Position numbers and translations under genes: made by a program
NCBI RefSeq assembly: GCF_000012965.1
Contig: NC_007575.1
Location: 186,001-250,000 of the forward strand
Direction of reading: 5' to 3'
Length of the DNA: 64,000 nucleotides
From: Sulfurimonas denitrificans DSM 1251
GTDB taxonomy: Bacteria; Campylobacterota; Campylobacteria; Campylobacterales; Sulfurimonadaceae
The notes under the pieces: model-generated
The model's input: the letters and a program-made list of their open reading frames with translations, nothing else
Told to the model about the DNA's origin: nothing
The model's database searches: none
Shown: one piece after another, positions 50,983 through 59,095 of the stretch
Numbering within the stretch: the stretch's first letter is position 1
Layout of the letters: every line of letters starts with the position of its first letter

Positions 50983-52109
50983 TCCAAGATTATCTCATAA
51001 GCAGTATTTCTTCCGCTAGACCCCTCTTTTTGTCTTATACAGCCAAGTTCTAAGAGCTGTGCTATGTCTCTTGAAGCATTTGTCGATGCAGTGTCGGCGA
51101 TGCTCATATATTTCTTTTTGCTCAAGTTCCCTTGGAAATTTTCTGCTCCCATATCGAGTATAAAATTAAGTACTTTTATCTCTCTTGCATTAAGCTCATC
51201 ATTTTTGTGTCTATCCCAAAACTTTGTTTTTTGTACGATATAGTCAAGCTTTTTTTTGGTATCAATAAGTGCATTATGCAGGGTAGATAAAAACCACTCG
51301 CACCAATTGGTTATATCAAGAGGATTGTTCTCTTTATTTATATATCCAGTAGTATGCTCAAGTGCGCTGTAATAGCCTTTTCTGTCTGTGTTTATGACAC
51401 TTGACATAGAGTATAGTCTTGAGATCTTGGAGTTTTCTATTTTTGAGAGTACCAGGTCTGTTATAGCTCTTGCGATTCTTCCGTTTCCATCATCAAATGG
51501 GTGGATTATAACAAACCAAAGATGTGCAGTGCAGGCTTTTATCAAACTAGGTTCAGCGGCATTGAACCAATCTAAAAATCTCTGCATCTCATGCTCTAGG
51601 TCAGCTCTAGGCGGCGCTTCGTAAAAAACCACCTCTCTGCCGCGCTCTATTCCTACTACTTCCATGGTCTCTTCGCCTCTAAATGATGCTGTATTTACCT
51701 TGCGTAATCCACTGTATCCTTTTGGAAAGAGAGCATTGTGCCAACCAAATAGCCTCTCCATCGTCAACTCTTTGTCATAGTTAGTATTTGCATCTATAAG
51801 TATCTCTATAAGATAATCTGTCGTCTCATCTATTTTTTTATAGTGTATCTCTTTGAATCCAAGCTTTTTTTGAATTGAGGCTTTTACGCTATCGCGGTTT
51901 AGAATCTCTCCCTCGATGGCAGAAGTGCTTATAGCCTCATTCATCAAGGATTCAAAGCGTCTTTGAAGGATATTGTCTTTATCTATGGTTTGTGCAAGAG
52001 CGATTAAGTATCCTTGTTCAAGAGAGACTTTTTGTATCAAACTCTCTAATCTTTTTAAGTCATAGGCAAAGTTTGGATACTCACTTTGTTGCCAAATCCA
52101 ACGTTTCAT
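50979..52109 (-). CDS. Fic family protein (DUF4172 plus Fic), class II with inhibitory helix
   Basis: This 376-residue protein begins with a DUF4172-type domain (MKRWIWQQSEYPNF) and the inhibitory motif SAIEGE (63-68), and has the catalytic Fic core HPFDDGNGRIAR (203-214), with all residues needed for AMP transfer. A winged-helix-like C-terminus (residues ~300-370) may bind DNA. Fic proteins of this type AMPylate protein targets and control themselves through the inhibitory Glu. A GAAGGAAAG ribosome binding site precedes the ATG. Its 3-prime end overlaps the small HTH gene by 4 bp. Confidence 0.9.
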   Translation of the reverse strand: MKRWIWQQSEYPNFAYDLKRLESLIQKVSLEQGYLIALAQTIDKDNILQRRFESLMNEAISTSAIEGEILNRDSVKASIQKKLGFKEIHYKKIDETTDYLIEILIDANTNYDKELTMERLFGWHNALFPKGYSGLRKVNTASFRGEETMEVVGIERGREVVFYEAPPRADLEHEMQRFLDWFNAAEPSLIKACTAHLWFVIIHPFDDGNGRIARAITDLVLSKIENSKISRLYSMSSVINTDRKGYYSALEHTTGYINKENNPLDITNWCEWFLSTLHNALIDTKKKLDYIVQKTKFWDRHKNDELNAREIKVLNFILDMGAENFQGNLSKKKYMSIADTASTNASRDIAQLLELGCIRQKEGSSGRNTAYEIILD

Positions 52110-52229
52110 AATCTTCTTTCCTTCAAATAGTGCGATTGCTTTGTATAATCATACCATAAATGGTGTGAATAAGTTGGTTATTTGTACCACATTTTATATA
52201 TGATAATGCAGTATCACTAAAACGAAACC

Positions 52230-52643
52230 ATGCTTTCACTCACATTTCTTATACTTTTTATAAAAACAGAAGAAGGTGATGGCGTGGCTCTTGAAATCTT
52301 TAAACTCTCAATCATACTTGGCTTTGCATTGGTGCTGCTGCACTTCTCGGCTTTAAAAAAGAGTGAGAAACCTTCACTGCGGACTGTACCCTTTATCTTT
52401 ATGGGCTCCTTTGTATTTGTAACCATACTCTCATATCTCTTTGCGCTCTATGACAACAGTTCCATTAAAGAGAAAAGAAGAGCGTTTTATGATGAGAACT
52501 CTTTTATCTGTGAAACCGGAGCGTTTAAAAAGAAAGAGCATTATCTTGTCTCTATAAAAGATGGATGGAGCGTTTATGAGGATAATTACTTTAAAAAAGA
52601 GGATCTGCTATTAGAGATCAGTAACTGTGAGCAAAAGAGGTAA
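52230..52643 (+). CDS. Small membrane protein with C-terminal YFK-ED-LLEI domain
   Basis: This 137-residue protein has about three hydrophobic segments (residues 1-11, 24-40, 53-70) and a soluble C-terminal domain of about 60 residues. This domain (EKRRAF...FICETG...WSVYEDNYFKKEDLLLEI..C) is shared with the protein at 53906. No ribosome binding site is obvious at 52230. It starts the small-protein cluster and ends 7 bp before the NYN-like gene. The family is unknown to me. Confidence 0.65.
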   Translation: MLSLTFLILFIKTEEGDGVALEIFKLSIILGFALVLLHFSALKKSEKPSLRTVPFIFMGSFVFVTILSYLFALYDNSSIKEKRRAFYDENSFICETGAFKKKEHYLVSIKDGWSVYEDNYFKKEDLLLEISNCEQKR

Positions 52644-52650
52644 TGCGTAG

Positions 52651-53148
52651 ATGGTTTCATTTTTTTGTTTTGAGAACTATTTTCAAGCCGTTGATGAAGA
52701 TGTTATAAAAGAGGTAACTTGGGGAAGCGGCAACTACAGAGAAAAAGCACTGCTACTTTGGGACCTGGAGAATATCCCTTACAGCCATCTTCCAAAAGTA
52801 AAGCAATCACTTAAATTCGCTCCCGAGAGATCTTTTATCATCTCCACTCAAACTATCAATCCCTCTAAACTAAAATCGATACATAGAGAAGGGTTCGAAG
52901 TTTTAAGGGCACATAAGAGCGATAGTGATGAAAAGATAAAGAGTGTCTACAGAATCCTCAAAGAGTATGATGAGTTTATATTTATCTCCTCTGACAGCGA
53001 CTTTGTGGATATCGGAAAAAAGATACTCTCTGAGCGTAAAAAACTCACTTGGATCATGCAAGACGCCAATAAAAAACGCATAGCCATGAAGATGAACCTG
53101 TGCGATAAAAATCTAAAACTCATCACCCTTAGCAAGTTTGAGCTTTAA
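52651..53148 (+). CDS. NYN/PIN-like domain protein
   Basis: This 165-residue protein reads ALLLWDLENIPYSHLPKV (with Asp38 and Asn41) and then FIFISSDSDFVDIGKKIL (Asp115, Asp117, Asp120). This DxxN...SxDSDF pattern is the acidic site of NYN-type ribonucleases, which belong to the PIN superfamily. The spacing and the order strand-helix-acid fit, and the size is near that of a minimal domain. It lies between two small genes in a plus-strand cluster. RNA cleavage as part of a defence or toxin module is inferred. Confidence 0.75.
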   Translation: MVSFFCFENYFQAVDEDVIKEVTWGSGNYREKALLLWDLENIPYSHLPKVKQSLKFAPERSFIISTQTINPSKLKSIHREGFEVLRAHKSDSDEKIKSVYRILKEYDEFIFISSDSDFVDIGKKILSERKKLTWIMQDANKKRIAMKMNLCDKNLKLITLSKFEL

Positions 53149-53223
53149 AAATAAAAAGAGCGAAACAACGTCCGCACTCCCATATCTTACAATTACACTA
53201 TATCAAAAAAACAAGGAGAGCCA

Positions 53224-53646
53224 ATGTCAAAAATACTCTACAGCAATGTAAATATCTTAATAGATGAGCACAACAGAGAGATACTTGTCAATCCGGCAGA
53301 TGAGCGTTTTTACTATATAGGGCATAAAGAGATGCATAGTGTTTTTTTCGATGCAAGGCTCTCCTTGAACGAGAATGGCATCTATACCATAGAGGGGAGA
53401 CAGACAATCTATAGTGAACACAGCGCTATGGGAAGCGACTATGAAAAGCTTCTTTGCAAGCACCCAAAAGAGCTTATAAAGAAAAGCTCGCTCTTCTGGC
53501 TCTTTGGGCTTTATAAGGTAAGAGGAGTGCATAAAAGAGAAGTGTACTGCAAATATATCTGCAGATACAAAGAGTACTGCATCATACAAAGAGAGAAAAT
53601 CATCTCCTCAGAGTTTGCAGAAGATAAAAGTGAGTTAAAAAAGTAA
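53224..53646 (+). CDS. Unknown small protein, probably frameshifted at its 3-prime end
   Basis: This 140-residue protein follows a strong AAGGAGAG ribosome binding site. It has no membrane helix, and it contains a Cys/Tyr-rich segment (YCKYICRYKEYC, about residues 109-120). The frame ends with TAA at 53644 in an A-rich tract. In the +1 frame the sequence continues as KKIGDKFVKEDKIVSISECM up to a stop at 53714, only 2 bp before the next start. The tract may thus hold a frameshift mutation. It belongs to no family I know. Confidence 0.6.
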   Translation: MSKILYSNVNILIDEHNREILVNPADERFYYIGHKEMHSVFFDARLSLNENGIYTIEGRQTIYSEHSAMGSDYEKLLCKHPKELIKKSSLFWLFGLYKVRGVHKREVYCKYICRYKEYCIIQREKIISSEFAEDKSELKK

Positions 53647-53653
53647 AAAAATA

Positions 53654-53689
53654 GGAGACAAGTTTGTCAAAGAAGACAAGATAGTCTCC
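53654..53689 (+). repeat. Nested stem-loop between small genes
   Basis: GGAGAC (53654-53659) pairs with GTCTCC (53684-53689), and inside TTGTC (53664-53668) pairs with GACAA (53675-53679). It lies just after the A-rich tract that ends the gene at 53224. It may be an mRNA structure or part of the frameshifted coding sequence. Confidence 0.45.
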
Positions 53690-53718
53690 ATATCAGAGTG
53701 CATGGAGCGAGAATAGAG

Positions 53719-53889
53719 ATGCTAATAGATCAAGAGACACTGATACTTATAAGAGAGTTTTTACCAAGTACAAAAGAGCCGCCGTTTCTTACCTATTTTA
53801 TGGTAGGTCTTTTTTTAGGAGTAGTAGTTGTAATAGTAAGATTCAAGAGATATAAAAAAATCAGAGAGCTTTTTATGAAGCTTTTTTAA
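53719..53889 (+). CDS. Small single-pass membrane protein
   Basis: The start at 53719 lies 2 bp after the stop of the +1 frame of the preceding gene; a GTG at 53698 in the same frame is an alternative. The 56-residue protein has a hydrophobic helix (FMVGLFLGVVVVIV, about residues 27-40) followed by a basic tail (RFKRYKKIRELFMKLF). No family is recognised. It is 16 bp from the next gene of the cluster. Confidence 0.5.
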   Translation: MLIDQETLILIREFLPSTKEPPFLTYFMVGLFLGVVVVIVRFKRYKKIRELFMKLF

Positions 53890-53905
53890 CAAAGGAGATA
53901 AAGAG

Positions 53906-54190
53906 ATGAAGAGTATTTTAGAGAGTTTGGTAGCTATTATTGTTGTAGGAACCATATTTATGGGGATTTTATATCTGTTAAAACTAGGCATTAACCATAC
54001 GAACTCATTTGATATGGATGAAAAAGTAGAGGCGTTTGAAAATCAAAAGACGCTCCTTTGCTCAACCGGCATTACTAATAACCAAAAATTGCTTGTCAAT
54101 AAAAACAACAACTGGGAGATTTATAAAGAGAAGTACTTTAAAAGAGAGGATATGCTTTTAGAAATACGCATCTGCATGGTAGAGGAGTAA
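53906..54190 (+). CDS. Small membrane protein, paralogue of the one at 52230
   Basis: A ribosome binding site AAAGGAG precedes this 94-residue protein. It has one membrane helix (about residues 7-27) and a C-terminal domain alignable to that at 52230: EK..AF, C-TG, LLV, W-IY, YFKREDMLLEI and a last cysteine. Two cysteines and the YFK-ED-LLEI block are conserved. The duplication within 1.7 kb suggests that both are parts of one function. Localisation is probably the inner membrane with a soluble domain on one side. Confidence 0.65.
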   Translation: MKSILESLVAIIVVGTIFMGILYLLKLGINHTNSFDMDEKVEAFENQKTLLCSTGITNNQKLLVNKNNNWEIYKEKYFKREDMLLEIRICMVEE

Positions 54191-54195
54191 AAACA

Positions 54196-54375
54196 ATGAG
54201 AACGCCTGATTATGTAGTTATTATGATTGGGCTCTTTTTTATTGCAGAGAGTTTGAGCAGTGCTTTTGCAAGTTATAAAATGCGAGATTGTGAAGATGAA
54301 AAAAAGATACAAGAGCTTGAAGAGCACGTTAAGAGGTTTGAAGAAAAATTAAACAAAGATGACAATCTGGGCTAA
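54196..54375 (+). CDS. 59-residue membrane-anchored coiled-coil protein
   Basis: A short frame with GGAG 9 bases before its ATG codes for MRTPDYVVIMIGLFFIAESL, then a helix rich in Glu and Lys (EDEKKIQELEEHVKRFEEKL). One membrane segment is followed by a coiled coil. It starts 5 bp after the stop of the gene at 53906, so it is co-translated. No family is recognised. It might multimerise with the neighbouring membrane proteins. Confidence 0.6.
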   Translation: MRTPDYVVIMIGLFFIAESLSSAFASYKMRDCEDEKKIQELEEHVKRFEEKLNKDDNLG

Positions 54376-54409
54376 ACTTTATAATATTTTTATTTTTAGA
54401 GAGCTTTAA

Positions 54410-54655
54410 ATGAAAAATTATCTGATTTTAGAAAACTATAGGATGCTTATTAAAAAAGATGAGCTAAATAGAGTATTTCTATCTTATGCTATAAACAGTG
54501 GAAATGAGATTATAGAACATACGGAGGGGATTTTAAAAGTTGTAAACTGCGAAATCGCTGATGCGATGTATAAATATTTTGATACTGATTTAATATCTTA
54601 TGGAGTGGAGGTTTTTGATGAGAATACAGAGTTTGTGAATCAGTCTGAATATTAG
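54410..54655 (+). CDS. Small acidic protein of unknown function
   Basis: This 81-residue acidic protein (MKNYLILENYRMLIKKDELN) follows a weak GAGAGC ribosome binding site and ends the small-gene cluster. No motif or membrane helix is seen. The short alternating hydrophobic pattern suggests a beta-rich fold. Confidence 0.5.
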   Translation: MKNYLILENYRMLIKKDELNRVFLSYAINSGNEIIEHTEGILKVVNCEIADAMYKYFDTDLISYGVEVFDENTEFVNQSEY

Positions 54656-54716
54656 AAAAAGAAGATCAAAATAGGAAATATTTGTTTAAAATGTACGCAT
54701 TTAGTAAAATTATTTT

Positions 54717-54968
54717 CTATTCCGGTATTAAATCATGCAAAGATATGTCTAAAATACGAGATATTTTAAAAAGTTGCTCTAAACTAAAATGTTTCTCATA
54801 TTTGTAGAGCTCGGCTTTTGCAATGTGTCCAACAGAATTATGACCTATGGCTAGAGCCAACTGCATTTGAGAAATCTTTTTTTCTTTTCTTGCATTTTTG
54901 ACATTTTTCCCAATATCTCGATAGAAATTTTCTAGTTCTGCTGGAGTCAAATCATTCAAAATATGCAT
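54717..54968 (-). CDS. XRE family transcriptional regulator
   Basis: This 83-residue protein has a Cro/C1-type HTH (about residues 18-75: IGKNVKNARKEKKISQMQLA, then LAIGHNSVGHIAKAE, then FKISRILDISLHDL). Its ATG is preceded by AGGA inside a half-conserved CTATAG palindrome (54969-54981). A perfect 18-bp palindrome with the same core lies at 55022-55039, between it and the divergent gene at 55091. It probably represses itself and that gene. Confidence 0.8.
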   Translation of the reverse strand: MHILNDLTPAELENFYRDIGKNVKNARKEKKISQMQLALAIGHNSVGHIAKAELYKYEKHFSLEQLFKISRILDISLHDLIPE

Positions 54969-54981
54969 AATGTCCTATAGG
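54969..54981. promoter_or_regulatory. Second, half-conserved CTATAG operator
   Basis: AATGTCCTATAGG shares AATGT-CTATAG with the perfect palindrome at 55022 and touches the XRE start codon. Binding here would block translation or transcription start of the regulator. Confidence 0.5.
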
Positions 54982-55021
54982 TAAAGTATGTATAAGTTTA
55001 TAGTTGTTAGAATTGTTTTGA

Positions 55022-55039
55022 AATGTTCTATAGAACATT
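55022..55039. promoter_or_regulatory. Perfect 18-bp palindromic operator
   Basis: AATGTTCTATAGAACATT is fully self-complementary and lies midway between the divergent XRE gene and the gene at 55091. Size and place fit a homodimeric Cro-like repressor site. Confidence 0.65.
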
Positions 55040-55090
55040 AAATGGATATTTTTAGTAGACTTGTAGTAAAAAAATAAATAGGAATCTAAA

Positions 55091-55450
55091 ATGGCACTTT
55101 CAGAAGAAGATAAATTGTGGATTGAGAAAATAAGAAAAGATACCGAAAGAGAAGAGCGAGAGTTAAAAAGAAGAGGCATTATTCCTTATACAGAAGATGA
55201 GCTTGAAGAGATTAATGCTAAAAAAGCAGAAATGCGTGAACAAGCTAGGTTTGCGGCAGAAGCTCTAAAGAAGGTCAGAGTTTCTAAGATTGGCTTTGAA
55301 AGTTCCCATTATGTGGACCTCACAGATGGAATAGACATAAATCTTGCAATGGATCTGACAAGTACAACATACATAAATCCAGCAACAGGATTTCCAATGA
55401 TAAGTGGTATTGGCGGCCTTGATAGTGGAGGTAACACTTATGGTTTTTGA
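55091..55450 (+). CDS. Unknown coiled protein under the XRE switch
   Basis: This 119-residue protein has an acidic/basic coiled N-terminal half (EREERELKRRGIIPYTEDEL) and a C-terminal glycine-rich tail (GFPMISGIGGLDSGGNTYGF). A ribosome binding site TAGGA precedes the ATG. It lies opposite the XRE gene across the palindromic operator and is therefore its likely target. The tail repeats TDGIDINLAMDLTSTTYINP resemble phage or structural proteins only loosely. Function is unknown. Confidence 0.6.
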   Translation: MALSEEDKLWIEKIRKDTEREERELKRRGIIPYTEDELEEINAKKAEMREQARFAAEALKKVRVSKIGFESSHYVDLTDGIDINLAMDLTSTTYINPATGFPMISGIGGLDSGGNTYGF

Positions 55451-55523
55451 AATGATTCGTGAAAACGGGTGCACCAGAGAACTTGATACACAGCTCTTTA
55501 TTTTAAAGTAAAAGGTTGAAAAA

Positions 55524-56681
55524 ATGATTCGTAAATTAGTATTAATAATTCCAGCATTAGTTTTTGCTTTTGGAAACAAGCAGCAATATGAAATTGATCA
55601 AAAAGCACAACAGATAGGTTTCTCAAAAATATTTGATAAATATAAAAATGGAATTCTTGAACCAAGTTCACTTGAATTTAATTCAATGGTATATGATGAT
55701 AGTAATAATATAATAATTGCCGGTGCAAAATCGGGTAAACCCATTGTACGAAAAGTTGATGTGCATGGTAATGAATTATGGAGAAAACAATATGGAGATG
55801 ATTATGGTGGGGTACAATATATTGAAAAAGCCTCTGAAAACACCTATATTTTAATAAGAAACACAGAGGATAAAAAAAATAAAAATTCTTTTTTAACTCA
55901 AGTTCTACTTATTGATACATATGGCAATCTTAAGGGCGAATCTTTATTTCCTCTTCTTTTGGATGAAAATTCTAAAATTAAACAAACAAATGACAAAGGA
56001 TTTATCTTAGTTAGTGGCACCAATATAATTAAAATGGATGCCAATGGTTTTAAAGTTTGGCACCAAACATATGAAAATTTAGATCTTAATGATTTTATAG
56101 AGTTAGTTAATGATGAATATCTTTTTGTTGGCAAAAAAAATATAGATGAGAAAAAAATTGATAAAAGTGCACATATAATGAGAACCGACAGCAAAGGCAA
56201 TATTTTATGGAATAAAGATTATACAAACATAAATGAATTTCAAAATATTATAGCAAAACCAAATGAGCTTATTCTAATGGGAAATATGCCATTGCAAGTA
56301 ACAATAACTAAAATAGATCAAAAAGGGAATATTATATGGAATTATATACATACAGCTAGTGAAAACACTTTTGGCCGTGATTTTATAGAAAATAAGTCCG
56401 GTAATTTTGTAGTTGCTGGAAAAATTTATATGTCGAGTGTCAAATCTGAGTATTTAATGATATTTGAATTAACTAACAATGGCGAACTCTTATGGAATCA
56501 TAGTTACGGGCTTAGTTATGGAAGTGATACTGCCAACTCAATTTTAGAAGCTCCAGATGGATATATTATGTCTGGCGTTATTACACCTATTGAACACAAA
56601 CGGAACGAATCTGGTTTTTTTCCTAGCAGAGAACGTGGTTGGATATTTAAAGTAAATAGGCAAGGTGTTTACAGTGATTAA
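55524..56681 (+). CDS. Secreted repeat protein, beta-propeller-like
   Basis: This 385-residue protein has a short signal peptide (MIRKLVLIIPALVFAFG). After it come at least five repeats of about 45 residues, each with a G-N-x-LW or similar strand: GNELWRKQYGDD, GFKVWHQTYEN, GNILWNKDYTN, GNIIWNYIHTAS and GELLWNHSYGL. This is the pattern of WD40/PQQ-like beta-propellers that are secreted or periplasmic. No enzyme motif is seen. It lies in the accessory island with AAAAGG upstream, and may be a surface lectin or decoy. Confidence 0.7.
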   Translation: MIRKLVLIIPALVFAFGNKQQYEIDQKAQQIGFSKIFDKYKNGILEPSSLEFNSMVYDDSNNIIIAGAKSGKPIVRKVDVHGNELWRKQYGDDYGGVQYIEKASENTYILIRNTEDKKNKNSFLTQVLLIDTYGNLKGESLFPLLLDENSKIKQTNDKGFILVSGTNIIKMDANGFKVWHQTYENLDLNDFIELVNDEYLFVGKKNIDEKKIDKSAHIMRTDSKGNILWNKDYTNINEFQNIIAKPNELILMGNMPLQVTITKIDQKGNIIWNYIHTASENTFGRDFIENKSGNFVVAGKIYMSSVKSEYLMIFELTNNGELLWNHSYGLSYGSDTANSILEAPDGYIMSGVITPIEHKRNESGFFPSRERGWIFKVNRQGVYSD

Positions 56682-57103
56682 TGGAAAAATATTAAATCAC
56701 TAATATTAAACTACCAATAAAACATTGAAATAACAACTTTTAAAATGTCGTAGGCGGAATCTATTTTGGCCGTTTTGTGTATAAGCAAGCCTTTGTTTTA
56801 GGCTTTTTTCATTGTAAATTATGCTGATTTTGGCTCCGCCTTTGACATAGTGAATCTAAGAGAATATACAGATCATACCTATGTATCACTTGATTTTACA
56901 TCTAACTCATTTGAATTAAGACATAGAACCTCGGAAGTATTAAATTAATTGCTTAATATAGGATGTTATTTTAAGCGAAAAGATATTAACATAAGCACTT
57001 ACCATTTTTGGGCAAAGGTCTATTTTGAATATTTTCTACAGTTTTAATATTAACTCTCTTTTAACATATAAGACTAGTATATTGAGAATTAAAAAGGATA
57101 CAT
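56682..57103. other. Gap with terminator and a gene remnant
   Basis: This 422-bp gap holds a hairpin terminator (56787-56810), an outer 7-bp inverted repeat AGGCGGA/TCCGCCT (56752-56758 and 56835-56841) and a start-less frame (about 56803-56948) reading VNYADFGSAFDIVNLREYTD. The last looks like the 3-prime remnant of a gene. The rest is AT-rich and carries the rmuC leader. Confidence 0.5.
56787..56810 (+). terminator. Rho-independent terminator
   Basis: AAGCCT, a 7-base loop (TTGTTTT) and AGGCTT followed by TTTT form a textbook intrinsic terminator about 105 bp after the secreted repeat protein gene. Confidence 0.75.
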
Positions 57104-58984
57104 GTGGAGTTTGAAATAACAATTGCCGTATTGGTTTTATCAGTTGTCGTCATAAGCTCTGTTGTCTGGATGCGAAAAAGCATTCAAAGCTCACCTGATG
57201 CAACTCTACAAAACGAATTGAATGAAAAGCGTGATTTAGCCGCACGAGTCCCTCTTTTAACTGAAACCATAGAAAATCTACGAGTTGAAAACAAAGATCT
57301 ATTGCTATCAATAGATACCCATAAAACTTATTTATCCCAAAAAGATGTCACCATTGCCGAAAATGAAAAAGATCTCATTGAGTTTTCAAAAAAAGTTACA
57401 TCTACAGAAAATCGAGTTGTTAAACTCGAAAATGAAAAAAATGAATTAAATATATCTGTCGAAACGCTAAAAAGTCAGCTGCAACAAGCCAAAAACGACC
57501 TTGATAAAAAAGAACATGAATTACAACAATTAAATCTTGGTTTCCAAAAAGATATTGAACGCTTGAACAACAAAAATAGCGATTTACAAAATGAGATTAA
57601 TGTACATAAAGATGAGTTAAGAATAGCTCAAAAGAAAATAGATAATTTACTTGAAGAAAATACTGCTTTGCAAAGTGAAAAATCAGTATTACAAGCTAAT
57701 TCAAACGCCCTAAATGAAAGTAAAAATGAGTTGCTTCAAGCAATCAAACTCTTGAAAGATGATCTTACTTCTGCACAAGTAAAAATAGAATCCTTACAGG
57801 AAAGCAATGGCGAACTTAAGGCAGAAAAATCTAAATTCCAGGCAGAACTTTCTGCACAACAAGAAAACAACGAAAAACTCAAAAAAGATTTTGAAGAACA
57901 GAGTAAAAAGCTTGAGCTAAAACTCAACGAAATCATGCAACAAAACCTTGATAGCAAACTAAAAAAATTCGATGAGACTTCGATGAAATCACTTGATGGC
58001 TTGCTAAAACCTTTTAAAGAGAATCTTGATACATTCAAGAAAAAGGTCGAAGACTCTCAAGAAAACAGTACCAAAAAGTTTGCCGAGCTTTCCAAAGAGA
58101 TAGAGCAAGTTACCAAAGCAGGGATGAATATTAGTAAGGAAGCCGAAAGCCTCACAAAAGCACTCAAAGGCAAAAAACAGATGCAAGGTAGCTGGGGGGA
58201 GATGATACTTGAAAGCGTACTTGAATATTCCGGTTTACGTAAGGGTGCGCACTATGAGACACAAGAAAGTTATAAAGATGAAGAAGGAAATACTAAACGC
58301 CCTGACGTGATCATAAAACTACCGCAAGAGCGGACGATCATCATCGACTCGAAAGTCTCACTAAATGATTATAGCAACTATATACATGCAGAAACTGATG
58401 AAGAACGTCTATTGGCAACCAATGGTATCGTGACATCATTTAAAAACCATATAGACACACTTGATAGCAAAGATTATGCTCATTACAAAGTTGGGACGTT
58501 GCAATACGTCTTTATGTTTGTTCCGATTGAAGGTGCCTTTGCTATGGCAATACAACAAGATCCAAAATTGTATGAGTATGCACTCAAAAAACATATTGCC
58601 ATAGTCAACCCTTCTACATTGACCGTTTCACTAAGAACTATATACCTTTATTGGCAAAGTGAGCAGTCAAATACTTTGGCATCAAAACTCTTTGACGAGG
58701 CGGGAAAACTATATGACAAGATGGTTGGATTCTCTGATAGTTTTGGAAAAATTGGAAAACAGTTGCAGAGTGCAACAAGTACATATGAGCATGCTCATAA
58801 GCAATTAACAGAAGGGCCTGGTAATTTAATGGGGCGTGTTGAAAACCTGAAACGGCTTGGTGCACGAACTTCAAAAACATTGAAAGATTCAAAAATGGAA
58901 TTTCAAGATTTTGATGAAGCAGAGATGGAGATTGAATTGCTACCAGAGCCTGTGATCGAAACGCTTTCATCAGATGATGATTAA
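57104..58984 (+). CDS. rmuC: DNA recombination protein RmuC
   Basis: The 626-residue protein starts with GTG at 57104, preceded by AAGGA at a 5-base distance; an ATG two bases earlier is in another frame. It has an N-terminal membrane helix (about residues 4-22), a long coiled coil (about 35-290) and the RmuC nuclease-like domain (about 330-600, with QGSWGEMILESVLEYSGL, RPDVIIKLP, IDSKVSLNDY and FVPIEGAFAMAI). RmuC limits inversions at short repeats and is found in defence islands. It precedes the SIR2 gene by about 110 bp on the same strand. Confidence 0.93.
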   Translation: MEFEITIAVLVLSVVVISSVVWMRKSIQSSPDATLQNELNEKRDLAARVPLLTETIENLRVENKDLLLSIDTHKTYLSQKDVTIAENEKDLIEFSKKVTSTENRVVKLENEKNELNISVETLKSQLQQAKNDLDKKEHELQQLNLGFQKDIERLNNKNSDLQNEINVHKDELRIAQKKIDNLLEENTALQSEKSVLQANSNALNESKNELLQAIKLLKDDLTSAQVKIESLQESNGELKAEKSKFQAELSAQQENNEKLKKDFEEQSKKLELKLNEIMQQNLDSKLKKFDETSMKSLDGLLKPFKENLDTFKKKVEDSQENSTKKFAELSKEIEQVTKAGMNISKEAESLTKALKGKKQMQGSWGEMILESVLEYSGLRKGAHYETQESYKDEEGNTKRPDVIIKLPQERTIIIDSKVSLNDYSNYIHAETDEERLLATNGIVTSFKNHIDTLDSKDYAHYKVGTLQYVFMFVPIEGAFAMAIQQDPKLYEYALKKHIAIVNPSTLTVSLRTIYLYWQSEQSNTLASKLFDEAGKLYDKMVGFSDSFGKIGKQLQSATSTYEHAHKQLTEGPGNLMGRVENLKRLGARTSKTLKDSKMEFQDFDEAEMEIELLPEPVIETLSSDDD

Positions 58985-59095
58985 TTTCTTTTGCTATTTG
59001 GACTCAATGATAAGGAACGTGGCATCCAGAGCACACTATCAGCAAATCATCTGATGTTTTAGAAACTACTCAACATATAGAAGAGGAAAAACAAT

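Noticed and set aside
53638-53654. Programmed -1 frameshift at A-AAA-AAG before the hairpin at 53654
   Set aside because: The heptamer is in the right phase, but the -1 frame reaches a TAG after three codons; only the +1 frame is open.
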